From Syncephalis plumigaleata (Eukaryota > Zoopagomycota > Zoopagomycetes > Zoopagales > Piptocephalidaceae): a DNA stretch of 64,000 nt. Position numbers and translations under genes: made by a program. The stretch is taken from the NCBI GenBank assembly GCA_025201365.1, contig JAIXMF010000001.1:1922001-1986000 (forward strand), read 5' to 3'. Position 1 is the stretch's first letter, and each line of letters begins with the position of its first letter. Under the pieces are notes generated by a model. It was not told the DNA's origin. It was given only the letters and a program-made list of their open reading frames with translations, and made no database searches. Positions 1-9,800 of the stretch are shown one piece after another.

Positions 1-422
1 GGTAAGACGGAATGCTTTGATTGTCAGCCTAAACCGACACCGACTACATTTCCTATTTGTACCATTCGTAGCACACCAACTGCACCTATTCATTGCATTG
101 TATGGGCTAAGAACTATTTATTTACACAGCTATTCGATCGACCTGATGACGATAATGATCATGATAATCAGTCAGTTATTAACAAGGATACATCATCTGA
201 GAATGGTAGGTATAAAAGACAGGAAAGGTCATATAATTGAACTAGTAATCATTCTATTATAAATAGCATCAGAGGTGGCTATTCTAAAACAAGAAGCTGA
301 AGCACTTTGTCGTATTCGAGATGCAATGGGTCAGCCTGACTATGCGAAACAAGTATTCCAAAAGGTTAGTATAGTCCATTTAATCATTGCTACTCTCAGT
401 ATTAATCATAATGTATTGTATG

Positions 423-455
<33 letters not shown>

Positions 456-1873
456 CATTCCATGATGATATTGCTCGTCTAGCATCAATGGAGGAAATGT
501 GGAAGACACGTAGTCCTCCTGTTCCATTGCAATACGATACACTTGATGGATCATCCGACACGATAGTAGCCACAACCTCGCAGGACATGGCCGTTAACGA
601 GCAACGTATCTGGTCAATTAGTGAATGCTTCCACATGTTTATCAATAGGTATTATACAAGATTAGTAGTAATGATTATCATTTCAATCTAATGACATGGA
701 ATAGTGCAACTCGTCTAGGAGACGACTACATCAATTGAAACAATCCAACACGGATGCGTTCATGTCATTTGACAAAGACGACGAGGATGCGTTGAATTTC
801 GTAACTTCCGCTGCAAATCTACGTGCTCACATGTTCGGTATCGAGTTGAAGAGTCGATTTGATGTTAAATGTAAGTCATAACTACAAGATAGATGCGTGT
901 TTCTTTTTCTCTTCCATTACTAATGTATCATTGATTATAGCTATGGCGGGCAGTATTATTCCAGCCATTGCCTCCACCAATGCCATTATAGCCGGTGTTA
1001 TTGTTATGCAAGCAATGCGTGTACTAGAGAAACGATTAGAAGATTGTAAAACGGTAAATATGACTAGTTATACTAATGTTCCTATCACTCATCTAGTCAA
1101 TATGTTAGATCTACTTGGCATATGGTGGCAGACGTGATCGTCTCTTTTATCCCGAGCAGTTACAATCGCCTAATCCTGCTTGTTATGTCTGTCGAAATGT
1201 CTACATCACATTGCCAGTGGATGGTCAACGAGCGACATTAGGCGATATAATTGATTGCATCATTGTTCCATCAGTAGCCGATGGTGGATTAGGATTAGGT
1301 GAGGAGGTAACAATAATGGAAGCTAGTCGGTAAGTAATGATGCAACTCTTATTTATTATCATCTAATATATATATATATATCTATTATTATTGTATAGAA
1401 TGCTCTATGATGTCGATTGGGATGACAACAAGTCGAAAACACTCGTTTCACTAGGATTAACGAATGGCAAGCTATTGAGTATTGTGCCTGATGATAATGA
1501 TGTTATGGGCGAGGGTCGTGCGGTAATTCTTATTCTAGCTGAACGGTAATCTATTATAGAATGCGATGTTAATATACGATAGTCATTCTAATCTACCATG
1601 TCTATTAGGCCGGAATTAGCCACAGCTGGGGTGCCAGTCCAATTGGATGGTCCTGTACCAGACATTAGTCGACCTGCTAATTGGAAATTACCAACCGCAC
1701 AGACAGCTAATGACACGGCACTCATCAACAATAACGATAACAATGCTAATAGTAAGAAGCGTAAATTTGGAGAAATAGAAGGAGGAGAAGGAACAGATGT
1801 CATCCAGGTAGAGGATGACGATATCATGATTATTGATAAGCCGCCAACAAATACGACGACACCCGCAACCATC
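1..1873 (+). CDS. UBA2: SUMO-activating enzyme subunit 2 (UBA2) moiety, 5' partial
   Basis: UBA2 pairs with AOS1 to adenylate SUMO and hold it as a thioester before passing it to UBC9 in the nucleus. The window opens inside an exon in frame 1. It reads [10 protein letters not shown], giving the first zinc cysteine pair, then [18 protein letters not shown], whose first Cys (codon 58-60) matches the catalytic cysteine. Later exons give [35 protein letters not shown] and ACYVC (second zinc pair), then a ubiquitin-like domain and a lysine-rich, acidic tail with the SUMO-interaction-like run [14 protein letters not shown]. About seven short introns interrupt it. The last one is 1546-1608. Splicing it joins GAA CG to G CCG GAA and leaves no stop before the PUS4 domain, so the two proteins appear fused. 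The N-terminal adenylation half lies outside the window. Family identity is firm; the fusion is inferred from frame. Confidence 0.9.
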
Positions 1874-3131
1874 ATGGTAGCAGTATCGGAGAACGAGCAA
1901 AAACAATTGAAAGATGTGGAAAAGAAACGCACATCCGCGGAATTAGACAAGCAACGACGTCAATTGAATGGCGTATTTGCCGTTAATAAACCGGTGGGAC
2001 TATCGAGCTACGATGTTGTGGACAGACTTAAGCATCTCTTGTTCGGTATGACACCACGCGGTGCGAAGAAAGCTCGTGGCAAATTCCATTCGAAAAACAA
2101 CTACAAAATAGGTCATGGAGGCACATTGGATCCATTGGCTTCTGGTGTTCTAGGTAAGAGGAAGGAGTGCTACAATGAATCATGTAAAAAGTAAATAGCT
2201 AACTAGTTAATATACATATATTTATTTATATATTTAGTGATTGGTGTCAATAAGGGTACTAAATCATTAAACGACTATCTTCATGGAGAGAAGGTAGGCA
2301 GTAAATGGATTATTCTCTTTTAGTATTGCCGTTTATTTAACCTATTATTGATTAGATATACATTGGTGAAGGGCTATTAGGATCCATGACGGATACATAC
2401 GATTCGGAGGGACATTTGGAGATGACAGCACCGTATGCGCATGTTACGCGTGATGCTATCGAACGTGTTCTCGACCAGTTCCGAGGCACTATCCAGCAAA
2501 TACCACCAAAGTAGGTTGACTGACATGTATATAATTATGAATAATACAACTAAACCAACATAGATACTCGGCATTAAAGGTGAATGGACGACCGATGTAC
2601 GATTACGCACGTAAAGGAGAAGAGATTCCACGAGAGCTAGTAGCGCGTGAAGTTACCATTTACTCGCTTGAACTTGAAGAGTTTACCACTGATCATCAAT
2701 ACAAACAGCCGAAATCAAAGCCAAAGCCCGAACAAACACTAGAGTCATCTGCATCTGACAACAATGCTACTACGGCCGATATGAATGAAGCATTAATGAT
2801 TGCTGCTGATGCTGATGCTGATGTTGCTACAAATACGAGTGACGGTGATGGTAATGCGAGTTCAATAGCGGAGAATCAAGTACCACCTGCAATATTTAGA
2901 ATTCGCGTGTCATGTAGCGGTGGCACGTATATTCGTTCGCTTATCTACGATATTGGACAAGCTCTAGGATCGACGGCACATATGGTATCGCTTACTCGAG
3001 TGCAACAGGGTTGCTTTAAACTGGGACAAAATGTGAACGAGGTCGAATCGTGTAACCTCGACAGCGTAGCTGAATCGATTGAAGCGTCACAGCAACAGCT
3101 ATTAATTAAGAACGACAAACCTTCGTCATAG
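1874..3131 (+). CDS. PUS4: tRNA pseudouridine-55 synthase (TruB/Pus4) moiety, fused in frame to UBA2
   Basis: Pus4 converts U55 in the T loop of cytosolic and mitochondrial tRNAs to pseudouridine. The domain begins with LNGVFAVNKPVGLSSYDVV and reaches HGGTLDPLASGVL, whose Asp is the TruB catalytic residue. It goes on with VIGVNKGTKSLNDYLHGEK, IPPKYSALKVNGRPMYDYAR and GGTYIRSLIYDIGQALG. Introns lie at 2154-2237, 2294-2355 and about 2511-2563. A low-complexity acidic insert (about codons 2695-2875) sits between the PPKYSALK and GGTYIRS motifs. The start given, 1874, is an internal ATG that would serve if this were made separately; ATG 1598 lies inside the preceding intron and is also in frame. 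No stop codon or promoter-sized gap separates it from UBA2. Catalytic family is firm; whether one polypeptide or two is made is open. Confidence 0.88.
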
Positions 3132-3201
3132 CATCAACGTTAGACTCTAATAAATAAATGAATACACCTTATTACTATTTGTTGTTACATTACAAGAAAC
3201 G

Positions 3202-4952
3202 ATGACCCATTGTCTCGACATTCCTATTGAGGTGCTCTTCTACCTATGTCAATACCTACCAACTGTTACTATTATATTATTGGCGAAAAGCTGTAAGCAA
3301 TTGCGTCACTGTCTATTACGCAACCAGCGCTTGTGGCGAAATCGCTACCTAGAACAGTTCTCGCTTGATGACTTTCGGGAAAGAGAGTGGTATATTTGGT
3401 ATGCGAGAAGAATGCGTGATGTCGCGATAGAATATCGACTATCTAAAGGCTTATCGATTGATGACGAGCATCCCGGTTGTTACGTGCACTGGTATGACGT
3501 ATTCTGTAAACGTCAACTGACAAAGTATAATTGGCAACGAGGAAGATATGGTAAATGTTCCATACCATTACCAAACGATATCAATTACGAAAGTGTATGG
3601 GTCAGGGCAGTATCCGGTGGACAGGCCATCCTACAACTTACCGGTTCGAATAAGCTATTACACGTTCAATATCCGTATAGAATTGCCAACGCCGACGATA
3701 AGAAGAATGATAATGATAATGACGATGACGACGACAATATCCATGTAGTGGCACTACCCATGAATGAGCATTGTATCGTCAGAGATATCGGACAAGTACG
3801 TACCACTCATTTGTATACACTCGTATGGGCTATGCTCGAGAAGGAGGAGATGGACACAAGTAGACCGAAACTGATTAGAAAAGTACGTGAACGCGAATAC
3901 ACCATGATGGCATGGATATCGGGAATACGACGGCGACGACGACGACGACAGCAGGAACAGCAACAACAGCAACAATTATGTAATGCGACGGAACATACGA
4001 GCAATTACAAATGGTCGATGCTACCTGGTTGGACAGTGAACAATACGGAGCATGGCATTGTAGTGAATCAATGGGTGATATCATTCCAACGCGGCGTAGG
4101 TGTACGTGCCTATCATCTAGGCAAACGTCGATGGTGTAATGGCAATTTGAAGAGTGCCACGCGTACCATTCATGTACAACATACGGATGACGATCGATTA
4201 TGGATCTACTCGTGTAAGCAACTCATTCATAAACAGTGTATAGAATGGCAGGTATGGGAGTTCAATATGGCATCCAGTTTTATACCCTGTATAGCACATG
4301 GTAGAACGTCGATTACCGTGTCGGAACGAGGGAAACTATCAAGTCAACGAGCCTATGACAATTACGCGCTTATGCTGTATCGTGACTCGAGCAATCCTAG
4401 ACGAACAAAGGAGAATGAGCAACGACAACAGCAACAGCAACAACAACATAATGCCACCATCATTAATGGCGATAATCATGATGACATCAATGATGATGGA
4501 GAAGAAGAGGAAGATATCGGTGGTAGCAGCAGCAGCAATTACATTGTCGTGCATCCCATCATAAGAAGAAGGACAGACGAGGATACGACGTGGCAACGCG
4601 ACGATCTTGATGTCATGCAAGTTAGAGTGGCCATCACAGTGAAACGTCTATTAGTGTGTTCTCCGACACGACAATTGTATATACTCGATATACGTACAGG
4701 TGATATGCTGCACAGTATCAGTAGTCAACCGACATCGCATATCAACCATATACTTGGTGGACTATTTATCTACAAAGTAAACGCCAAGGATATTCCGTCA
4801 TACTTGATGCGACCACCGGTGAAGTAACCGATTCAGTATCTGCGGAGCTAAGTCAACTAACGGTAAAGACACGACAAGAACAGCAGCACTCTAGTATTCA
4901 TATATTGAAAGGTGGCGATCATTGTGAGGTATTGACATTTGCCGCCGAATAA
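3202..4952 (+). CDS. F-box protein with long C-terminal region (one frame break near the end)
   Basis: The N terminus (about residues 1-50: LDIPIEVLFYLCQYLPTVTI, then LAKSCKQLRHCLLRNQRLWR) is an F-box, the Skp1-binding module of SCF ubiquitin ligases. The rest may be a propeller-like substrate-recognition region, with acidic, poly-Arg and poly-Gln insertions. There are no introns. The continuous frame stops at 4827, but coding sequence resumes one frame back: after IYKVNAK the next frame reads GYSVILDATTGEV and runs to a stop at 4950-4952. One base appears to be missing near 4788 (an AAGG context). With it, the length is a whole number of codons and gives about 583 residues. The substrate cannot be told from sequence. 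It shares its layout with the F-box gene at 9801, so the two may be distant paralogues. Confidence 0.75.
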
Positions 4953-5164
4953 ACGAACCTATTGTAAGCATATTTATTGACATTTATTACTGAATAATCT
5001 ACTTAAAAAGTTGAAGGCTAACAATACTAACTGGTAGAGAAAACACTGTAGTAACTTATTCATATAATCATGCCATAAATAAATCTAGATGTATACTAAT
5101 TTATTATTATTATTACTATGATAAGCTAGAATGAGAGTAATAAACAATGAGATATCTCTTATGT

Positions 5165-6082
5165 TTATAATTTGCCCTTCCAGCTAACAATGTTAACACC
5201 GTATTCCGGTGTGATTCGTGCTATTTCACCGTATAACGAATCATCTACGATAAGTTTCTCCATAGCATCAATTACAAATCAATTGGCATTAATTTGAAAT
5301 GTTTGCTCGTCTCCGGTGTAGGTAAATGGCCCAGTTTCTGCGCATCAGTCACCATTGGAGTGGCTGTAAGTGAATGGCATACGTTAGTGAACTAGTATCA
5401 ATGTTAGTATTCCACATAGTACACTATACTTGCCTACGAATGATGGAGCAACTGCGTTCACTCGAATGTTATGTTCTCGCTTCCAAGGTCGTAGGGCACG
5501 CGTCAATGTAATTACCTAATCAATTAATATGTATACATACATATATTATTCTGTTAGTATCAGTGGTGCAATATATTAGTGACTTTCTTATGCTACTTAC
5601 AGCGCCTTTACTCGCCGAGTACACCGGTGCCAATGAGAATGGATACAGACCGGAGAGTGATCCCGTATTAACGATAACACCACCACCACGTTTCTTCAAA
5701 TATTCGTAGGCCAGTTCCATGCCGAGGGTAACTGCCGTGAAATTAATATCGATGACACGGCGCCAGTTCGGATCATTCGGGAACAAGCCTGGCTCGCTAA
5801 TACCCGCGTTATTCATAACAATGTCGATGCCGCCGAATGCGTCGACACCCGCATCGAATAGAGCGCGTTGATCGGCGGTATTTGTCACATCACAATGACG
5901 ATAAATGGCGCGTCGTTCGCCGTATTGCTTGTTGATGGCCTCAGCCGCTGCTTCGCCTGCACTATCGTTCACGTCCCCATAACAATGCGTACGCCCTGTG
6001 AAGCTAGACGTTGCGCTATCGCAAGACCGAACCCGGAACTTGCACCGGTAATAAGTGCCACTTTTGTGTTGTCAAGCTTCAT
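5165..6082 (-). CDS. short-chain dehydrogenase/reductase (15-PGDH-like SDR), three exons, two frame breaks
   Basis: This is a classical Rossmann-fold NAD(P)-dependent SDR of about 254 residues, the usual family length. It has the cofactor motif TGASSGFG near the N terminus, NNAG, the active-site YSASK (Tyr-x-x-x-Lys) with an upstream Ser, and the post-catalytic NAVAPSF. Exons are 6082-5601, 5515-5434 and 5363-5165. The second intron has a GCAAGT donor. Two places need one extra base to keep frame: a run of four G on the coding strand near 5976, and near 5255 before VIDAMEKLIVDD. With both, the length is a multiple of three and the homology is uninterrupted, so sequence error is likelier than decay. 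Substrate unknown; prostaglandin- or alcohol-dehydrogenase-like enzymes look most similar. Confidence 0.75.
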
Positions 6083-6670
6083 TTTGTAAGTGAGGAAAAG
6101 AAGCTGAAGAATAGATAGTATCAGCGTACTACTAATAGTTATCGGTAAGCGTGATAGAATGTCTTTCAACAGTAGAGAGAAACAGAGATAGAGACAAAAT
6201 GAGAGAGTGTGTGTGTGCGCTGCAGTCAACAAGAAGGAAAGCGAGTAAGTAGCTAGTAACTGACGAATGACGACGGAAAGAAAGCAATGCAAACCACATA
6301 CGTACCTGTATATATACACGCACACGACTATTATTACGGACCATTTTAAGCCGAGAGCACCCAGCATGTGTGCGCATGGGGTAGTTACACATCAAACACC
6401 GAACGCTTTGCATAGGCGAACTTTACATATCGAGAGATGCTTCGGTAATTCATATCTGAATTGCCGGACTATCGAATGCCAACATACTGGATAATAATTG
6501 TTTTCTATGTTCATTGCAATATTAATCGGTTGTAGTCAAGGCCCAAGCTGATGTTTGACATCATATGATCGATTACAACAGCTATTCAAGCTCATTAGTC
6601 GTAATCCATTCTATTCTTTTGTATACTCAACGGTAAGATTACACTTGCTTACTTTAACATTGCGTACATT

Positions 6671-7318
6671 ATGGGCAAATACGCAACTGCAGTCTCGTCG
6701 GAAGAGCTTCGTCGAGATGGTGCACTGTTCGCTTCTGCGGAAAGTCCTCTCGACGTGGCATTAGCATTTACCGAACAAATACTCAAAGTGAACAGGAATG
6801 ACTTTATTATATTGAGCGAGTACACGTCTAGCGGTATTGACGTGACACATGTGGATTTGAAGCAAGTGTTGAATGGTATTCCAGTGGAGAATACTAGTAT
6901 TCGCGTTCATGTTGATAGGAATAAACATGTGTGTGCTTATGAGGATCGATTCTTTCATGGTACTATCAGTGCCAGTCTATCGCTAGCATCGTCACCGCAG
7001 TTTGCCTCCATTAACGATGCATTTGCAACGCTTACAAAACATATAAAAGAGAACCCGGACGATATCACCCTTACGGAAGGTGGATCGCAGGAGGACGATT
7101 CCATTGAAACTATGCGAGCCAACTATAAAGCGAATACTGCTAATAGTTCTACTGCAAAGTGCGCGTTTGGTCAGAAAGTCTATTATCATGTGGAGGATGT
7201 ATCAATTGAACCGGCGTGGAAATTCCTAGTATCATTGCCAATTCACGAATACGAATCGTTTGTATCGGCCGATGGTAAGAAGGTGCTTGCTAATCACGAT
7301 CGAGTCATTGTTGGATAG
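6671..7318 (+). CDS. hypothetical protein, 215 residues
   Basis: A single-exon frame starting ATGGGCAAATACGC that I do not recognise. It has no signal peptide and no membrane segment. Composition is that of a soluble intracellular protein, with regular amphipathic stretches (LDVALAFTEQILKV, FATLTKHIKEN). It ends shortly before an A-rich segment with AATAAA-like motifs (about 7418-7435) that could serve for polyadenylation. Codon use resembles neighbouring single-exon genes. The overlapping opposite-strand frames have no protein-like features. The coding call rests on length and composition only. Confidence 0.6.
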   Translation: MGKYATAVSSEELRRDGALFASAESPLDVALAFTEQILKVNRNDFIILSEYTSSGIDVTHVDLKQVLNGIPVENTSIRVHVDRNKHVCAYEDRFFHGTISASLSLASSPQFASINDAFATLTKHIKENPDDITLTEGGSQEDDSIETMRANYKANTANSSTAKCAFGQKVYYHVEDVSIEPAWKFLVSLPIHEYESFVSADGKKVLANHDRVIVG

Positions 7319-7598
7319 GACATTCGAAATCAACCATAGCAGTCTACTATTCCTACCATCTGTCTTGCTATTGCTGTTATTGATCTCTATCGTGTTATAA
7401 CAACTCATTGACTTGAAAATAAATGAATAAATGACATGTCTCATTTGTATAGTACTACTAATGAAAAACTAATCAACTTTACTACTCATATGTATGTATA
7501 TTAAAGCTTTAAACCATTTTATTCTAATTGCATAGGATAACTAGCACGTCACGTCATGCGTTTATATTAGCTTCTGGTATTGTTATAAGCAGTAGCCT

Positions 7599-8658
7599 CT
7601 ATAATCTGTCGAATGCGCTTAGATCAAAGTCTAACGAAGTATTCGTAATATCAGATTGTCGAATATCCCTAATCTTTAATTTTTTGCAACGATCCAGGAA
7701 TTTCTGTACTTCCTCTTTGTTGGCTACCGAGAATATATCCATGTATAGTTTTTTCAAACCTTCCATGAAAACTTCGTTATCTCGATTGATCATCACTTCT
7801 GCCTCTAAAAGGCCAAACTTGCCGTATTCACTAAGATCGGTCGGTGTTGCTTTTGGGATATATCTAAAAGCCATGTTGCCTTCCTTGGTATAACATACTT
7901 TATCACAATGTTAGCTAGTGTGTACCTGTGAAGACATAGAGCAATACTTACATGAGGTAAATGATTCTTGAAGGTAAAAGCCCTGGTTCTGCATGTACTC
8001 GTACACTAGAATGATCATCATCTAGTTAGTAATTGTGCATCTATTTAGTGCATCATGCTCATACTTTGTATAACTTGGTTAACTAGTCCATGCTTTCCAT
8101 AATAATTCAACTTAAACGACAAGGTGGAAATATCCTTGACACCCACGACACATGTGTCTCTCAAAATGTGACACAGTCTTCCGTCGTAATAAAAGCTTTT
8201 ATCGATTCTAGGAAAGTGCACCTTCATCTTAGCTAATGGCCGATCATCACGAATGCTTGCTATATGCTATGGTAAACCGTTAGTCAGATACGGCTTGACT
8301 AGTAGTGATCAGTGCATCACTTACTTCTATAACCTTAAATGGAGTGAATTTCCCTCCAGGCTTATCGCAAAGCATGGTGACTTCCTCTTTTCCCCGCCAC
8401 AAGAAAGGATTATCTATCTTGCCATACAGTCCACCGTGTCCATCCTCGATTACTTTTCCGTTTAGTTTCTTGAATGTGGGTATCTTTTTAGACGTATCTG
8501 GCGTTGTTGCACCTAAGCATGATGAATAAAATTAGTATTACACATAATATGTTTTATATTGAAAACACATTACCACTGCATGGTGTACTGTTTATGATGG
8601 ACACTAGCGCGAAGCCATACACTAATGCCTTGCTAATAGAACTGGATGCAAACAACAT
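7599..8658 (-). CDS. secreted protein of unknown function, five exons, 275 residues
   Basis: Exons 8658-8574, 8512-8325, 8266-8065, 8005-7952 and 7897-7599 join in frame to exactly 828 bases. The N terminus (MLFASSSISKALVYGFALVS) is a plausible signal peptide. The mature part has scattered cysteines and a lysine- and glutamate-rich C-terminal helix region (EEVQKFLDRCKKLKIRD). I see no membrane anchor and recognise no family. A size under 300 residues, a signal peptide and no known domain suit a secreted effector or small lumenal protein, but that is inference. The acceptor of the last exon is the least certain junction. Confidence 0.55.
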
Positions 8659-8930
8659 TCTAGGAGGAGTGTAACAATAGTCTAACGGTGGTGATAGCGA
8701 GTCAGAGGAGATGATAAGCAAGAAGGCGGAAAAGTAAAAGCATCCCGCTCTCTTTTATAATGATATACGAGTGGCAGCTGTTGAACTATAATAAACGCCG
8801 ACTTGAGTGATTGCTTATAATGAATATCGTCACATGGTATCATCCCCCTAGATTTATTAGGTATAATGATGAGAGATCTTTTTAATATAGGATCCATACG
8901 CATGGTTCTATATATAAATACGGGGATTAA

Positions 8931-9161
8931 TTAGATGATACATGTTTTCAGTATCGTGATCCATAGTACACGTAAACCTCGTACGTTTTTAGGAGAAAAA
9001 AGCGGACTATAAGGGTCATCGACGTATGCGAATACTGGCTTGTACGAACCGTTACGGATGCCCGCATGTCGAAACTTGCATCGAATGCCACGAGCAAGCT
9101 CCTCTAGTATCTCCCTTCTACACCTATCGGGTAATATGATGACGAAACGGTAACTTGACAT
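8931..9161 (-). CDS. small hypothetical ORF upstream of tRNA-Sec
   Basis: A 76-residue frame from ATG 9161 (MSSYRFVIILPDRCRREILE), with balanced amino-acid use and a short hydrophobic end. It has no recognised domain and could instead be one exon of a longer gene or a chance frame. It is transcribed away from the tRNA-Sec gene. Listed because its composition is more protein-like than the surrounding frames. Confidence 0.3.
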   Translation of the reverse strand: MSSYRFVIILPDRCRREILEELARGIRCKFRHAGIRNGSYKPVFAYVDDPYSPLFSPKNVRGLRVLWITILKTCII

Positions 9162-9379
9162 TAGTGCTGAGCTCCTACTGCTTGTCAACGTGAATCTCTT
9201 ATCGTAGCTATTGCTATGCGACTGTTACTTTGCACGTTGCAATGTGGACACTACCGACAAGGTTATCTTCCGAATCGTTGACCTTTACGGTCCTTTTCCT
9301 TTACCAATTTTCACCTATTTTTCGTTTCGCGTAGATCGGCCGGCGACTCGGCGAGTTGACGCTAGCACTACTTACTAGT
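9162..9379. other. spacer upstream of tRNA-Sec
   Basis: No gene seen. Animal tRNA-Sec genes are driven from an upstream TATA box and PSE. Here I see no TATA-like box at about -30 of the tRNA; T-rich runs lie near 9305-9325. Confidence 0.4.
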
Positions 9380-9466
9380 GCACTGATGACATTCACTGGT
9401 GTGGATAGCGGGCTTCAAACCCGTTGACGATTTGTTTCGTAGCGGTTCGATTCCGCCTTCGGTGCG
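9380..9466 (+). tRNA. tRNA-Sec: selenocysteine tRNA, anticodon TCA
   Basis: Eighty-seven bases fold as a eukaryotic tRNA[Ser]Sec. The 9-bp acceptor stem is GCACTGATG with CTTCGGTGC, including the T-T mismatch at pair 8 that animal tRNA-Sec also carries, followed by discriminator G. The D arm has a 6-bp stem and a 4-base loop (ATTCAC TGGT GTGGAT). The anticodon arm is 6 bp around loop CTTCAAA, so the anticodon is TCA, which reads UGA. A long variable arm (ACGA/TCGT) follows. The T arm is 4 bp (GCGG TTCGATT CCGC), giving the 9/4 fold that marks this class, and GGTTCGATTCC is a perfect B box. Every stem is intact, so it does not look like a pseudogene. It implies the rest of the pathway (SEPSECS, PSTK, eEFSec, SBP2) elsewhere in the genome. 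No selenoprotein gene was found in this window. Confidence 0.93.
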
Positions 9467-9469
9467 TGG

Positions 9470-9488
9470 CCCTTCCTTAGTAGAAGGG
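9470..9488 (+). other. hairpin just 3' of tRNA-Sec
   Basis: CCCTTC pairs with GAAGGG around a 7-base loop, four bases after the tRNA ends. There is no run of four T on the coding strand until about 9604, so the usual Pol III stop signal is missing close to the gene. The hairpin could take part in 3' end formation. Its role is inference. Confidence 0.35.
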
Positions 9489-9706
9489 GAATGTGTAACA
9501 GTGTACAAGAACAACCTTACATACAAGACGAAGAATCCGTATCAATCTCATTTGTTAATGACATGACAAACCAACATCACTTTACTAATTATAACGTGTG
9601 AACGATTTTACCATTCAATTCGCGTGCCACTTGTACAAGTATCGTGTGAGTATGGGTAGATCAAAGGAATTGTCGCACGCACACAAGATACGTCCGATGT
9701 TCTTGA

Positions 9707-9714
9707 TATAAAAA
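9707..9714 (+). promoter_or_regulatory. TATA-like box upstream of F-box gene
   Basis: TATAAAAA lies about 90 bases before ATG 9801, a plausible TATA position for a short 5' leader. Motif only. Confidence 0.3.
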
Positions 9715-9800
9715 GAGCGTACTAATCATCTGCATGCTGTTGTCATCACCATTGTTATAATCATTTCGCGTTGTTCCCTTCTTCCTTTACGTATGTAATA

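Noticed and set aside
5950-5985. In-frame TGA in the SDR as a possible selenocysteine codon
   Set aside because: Conserved SDR sequence continues in a different frame, so this is a one-base break and not UGA recoding. No other convincing in-frame TGA in a conserved gene was seen.
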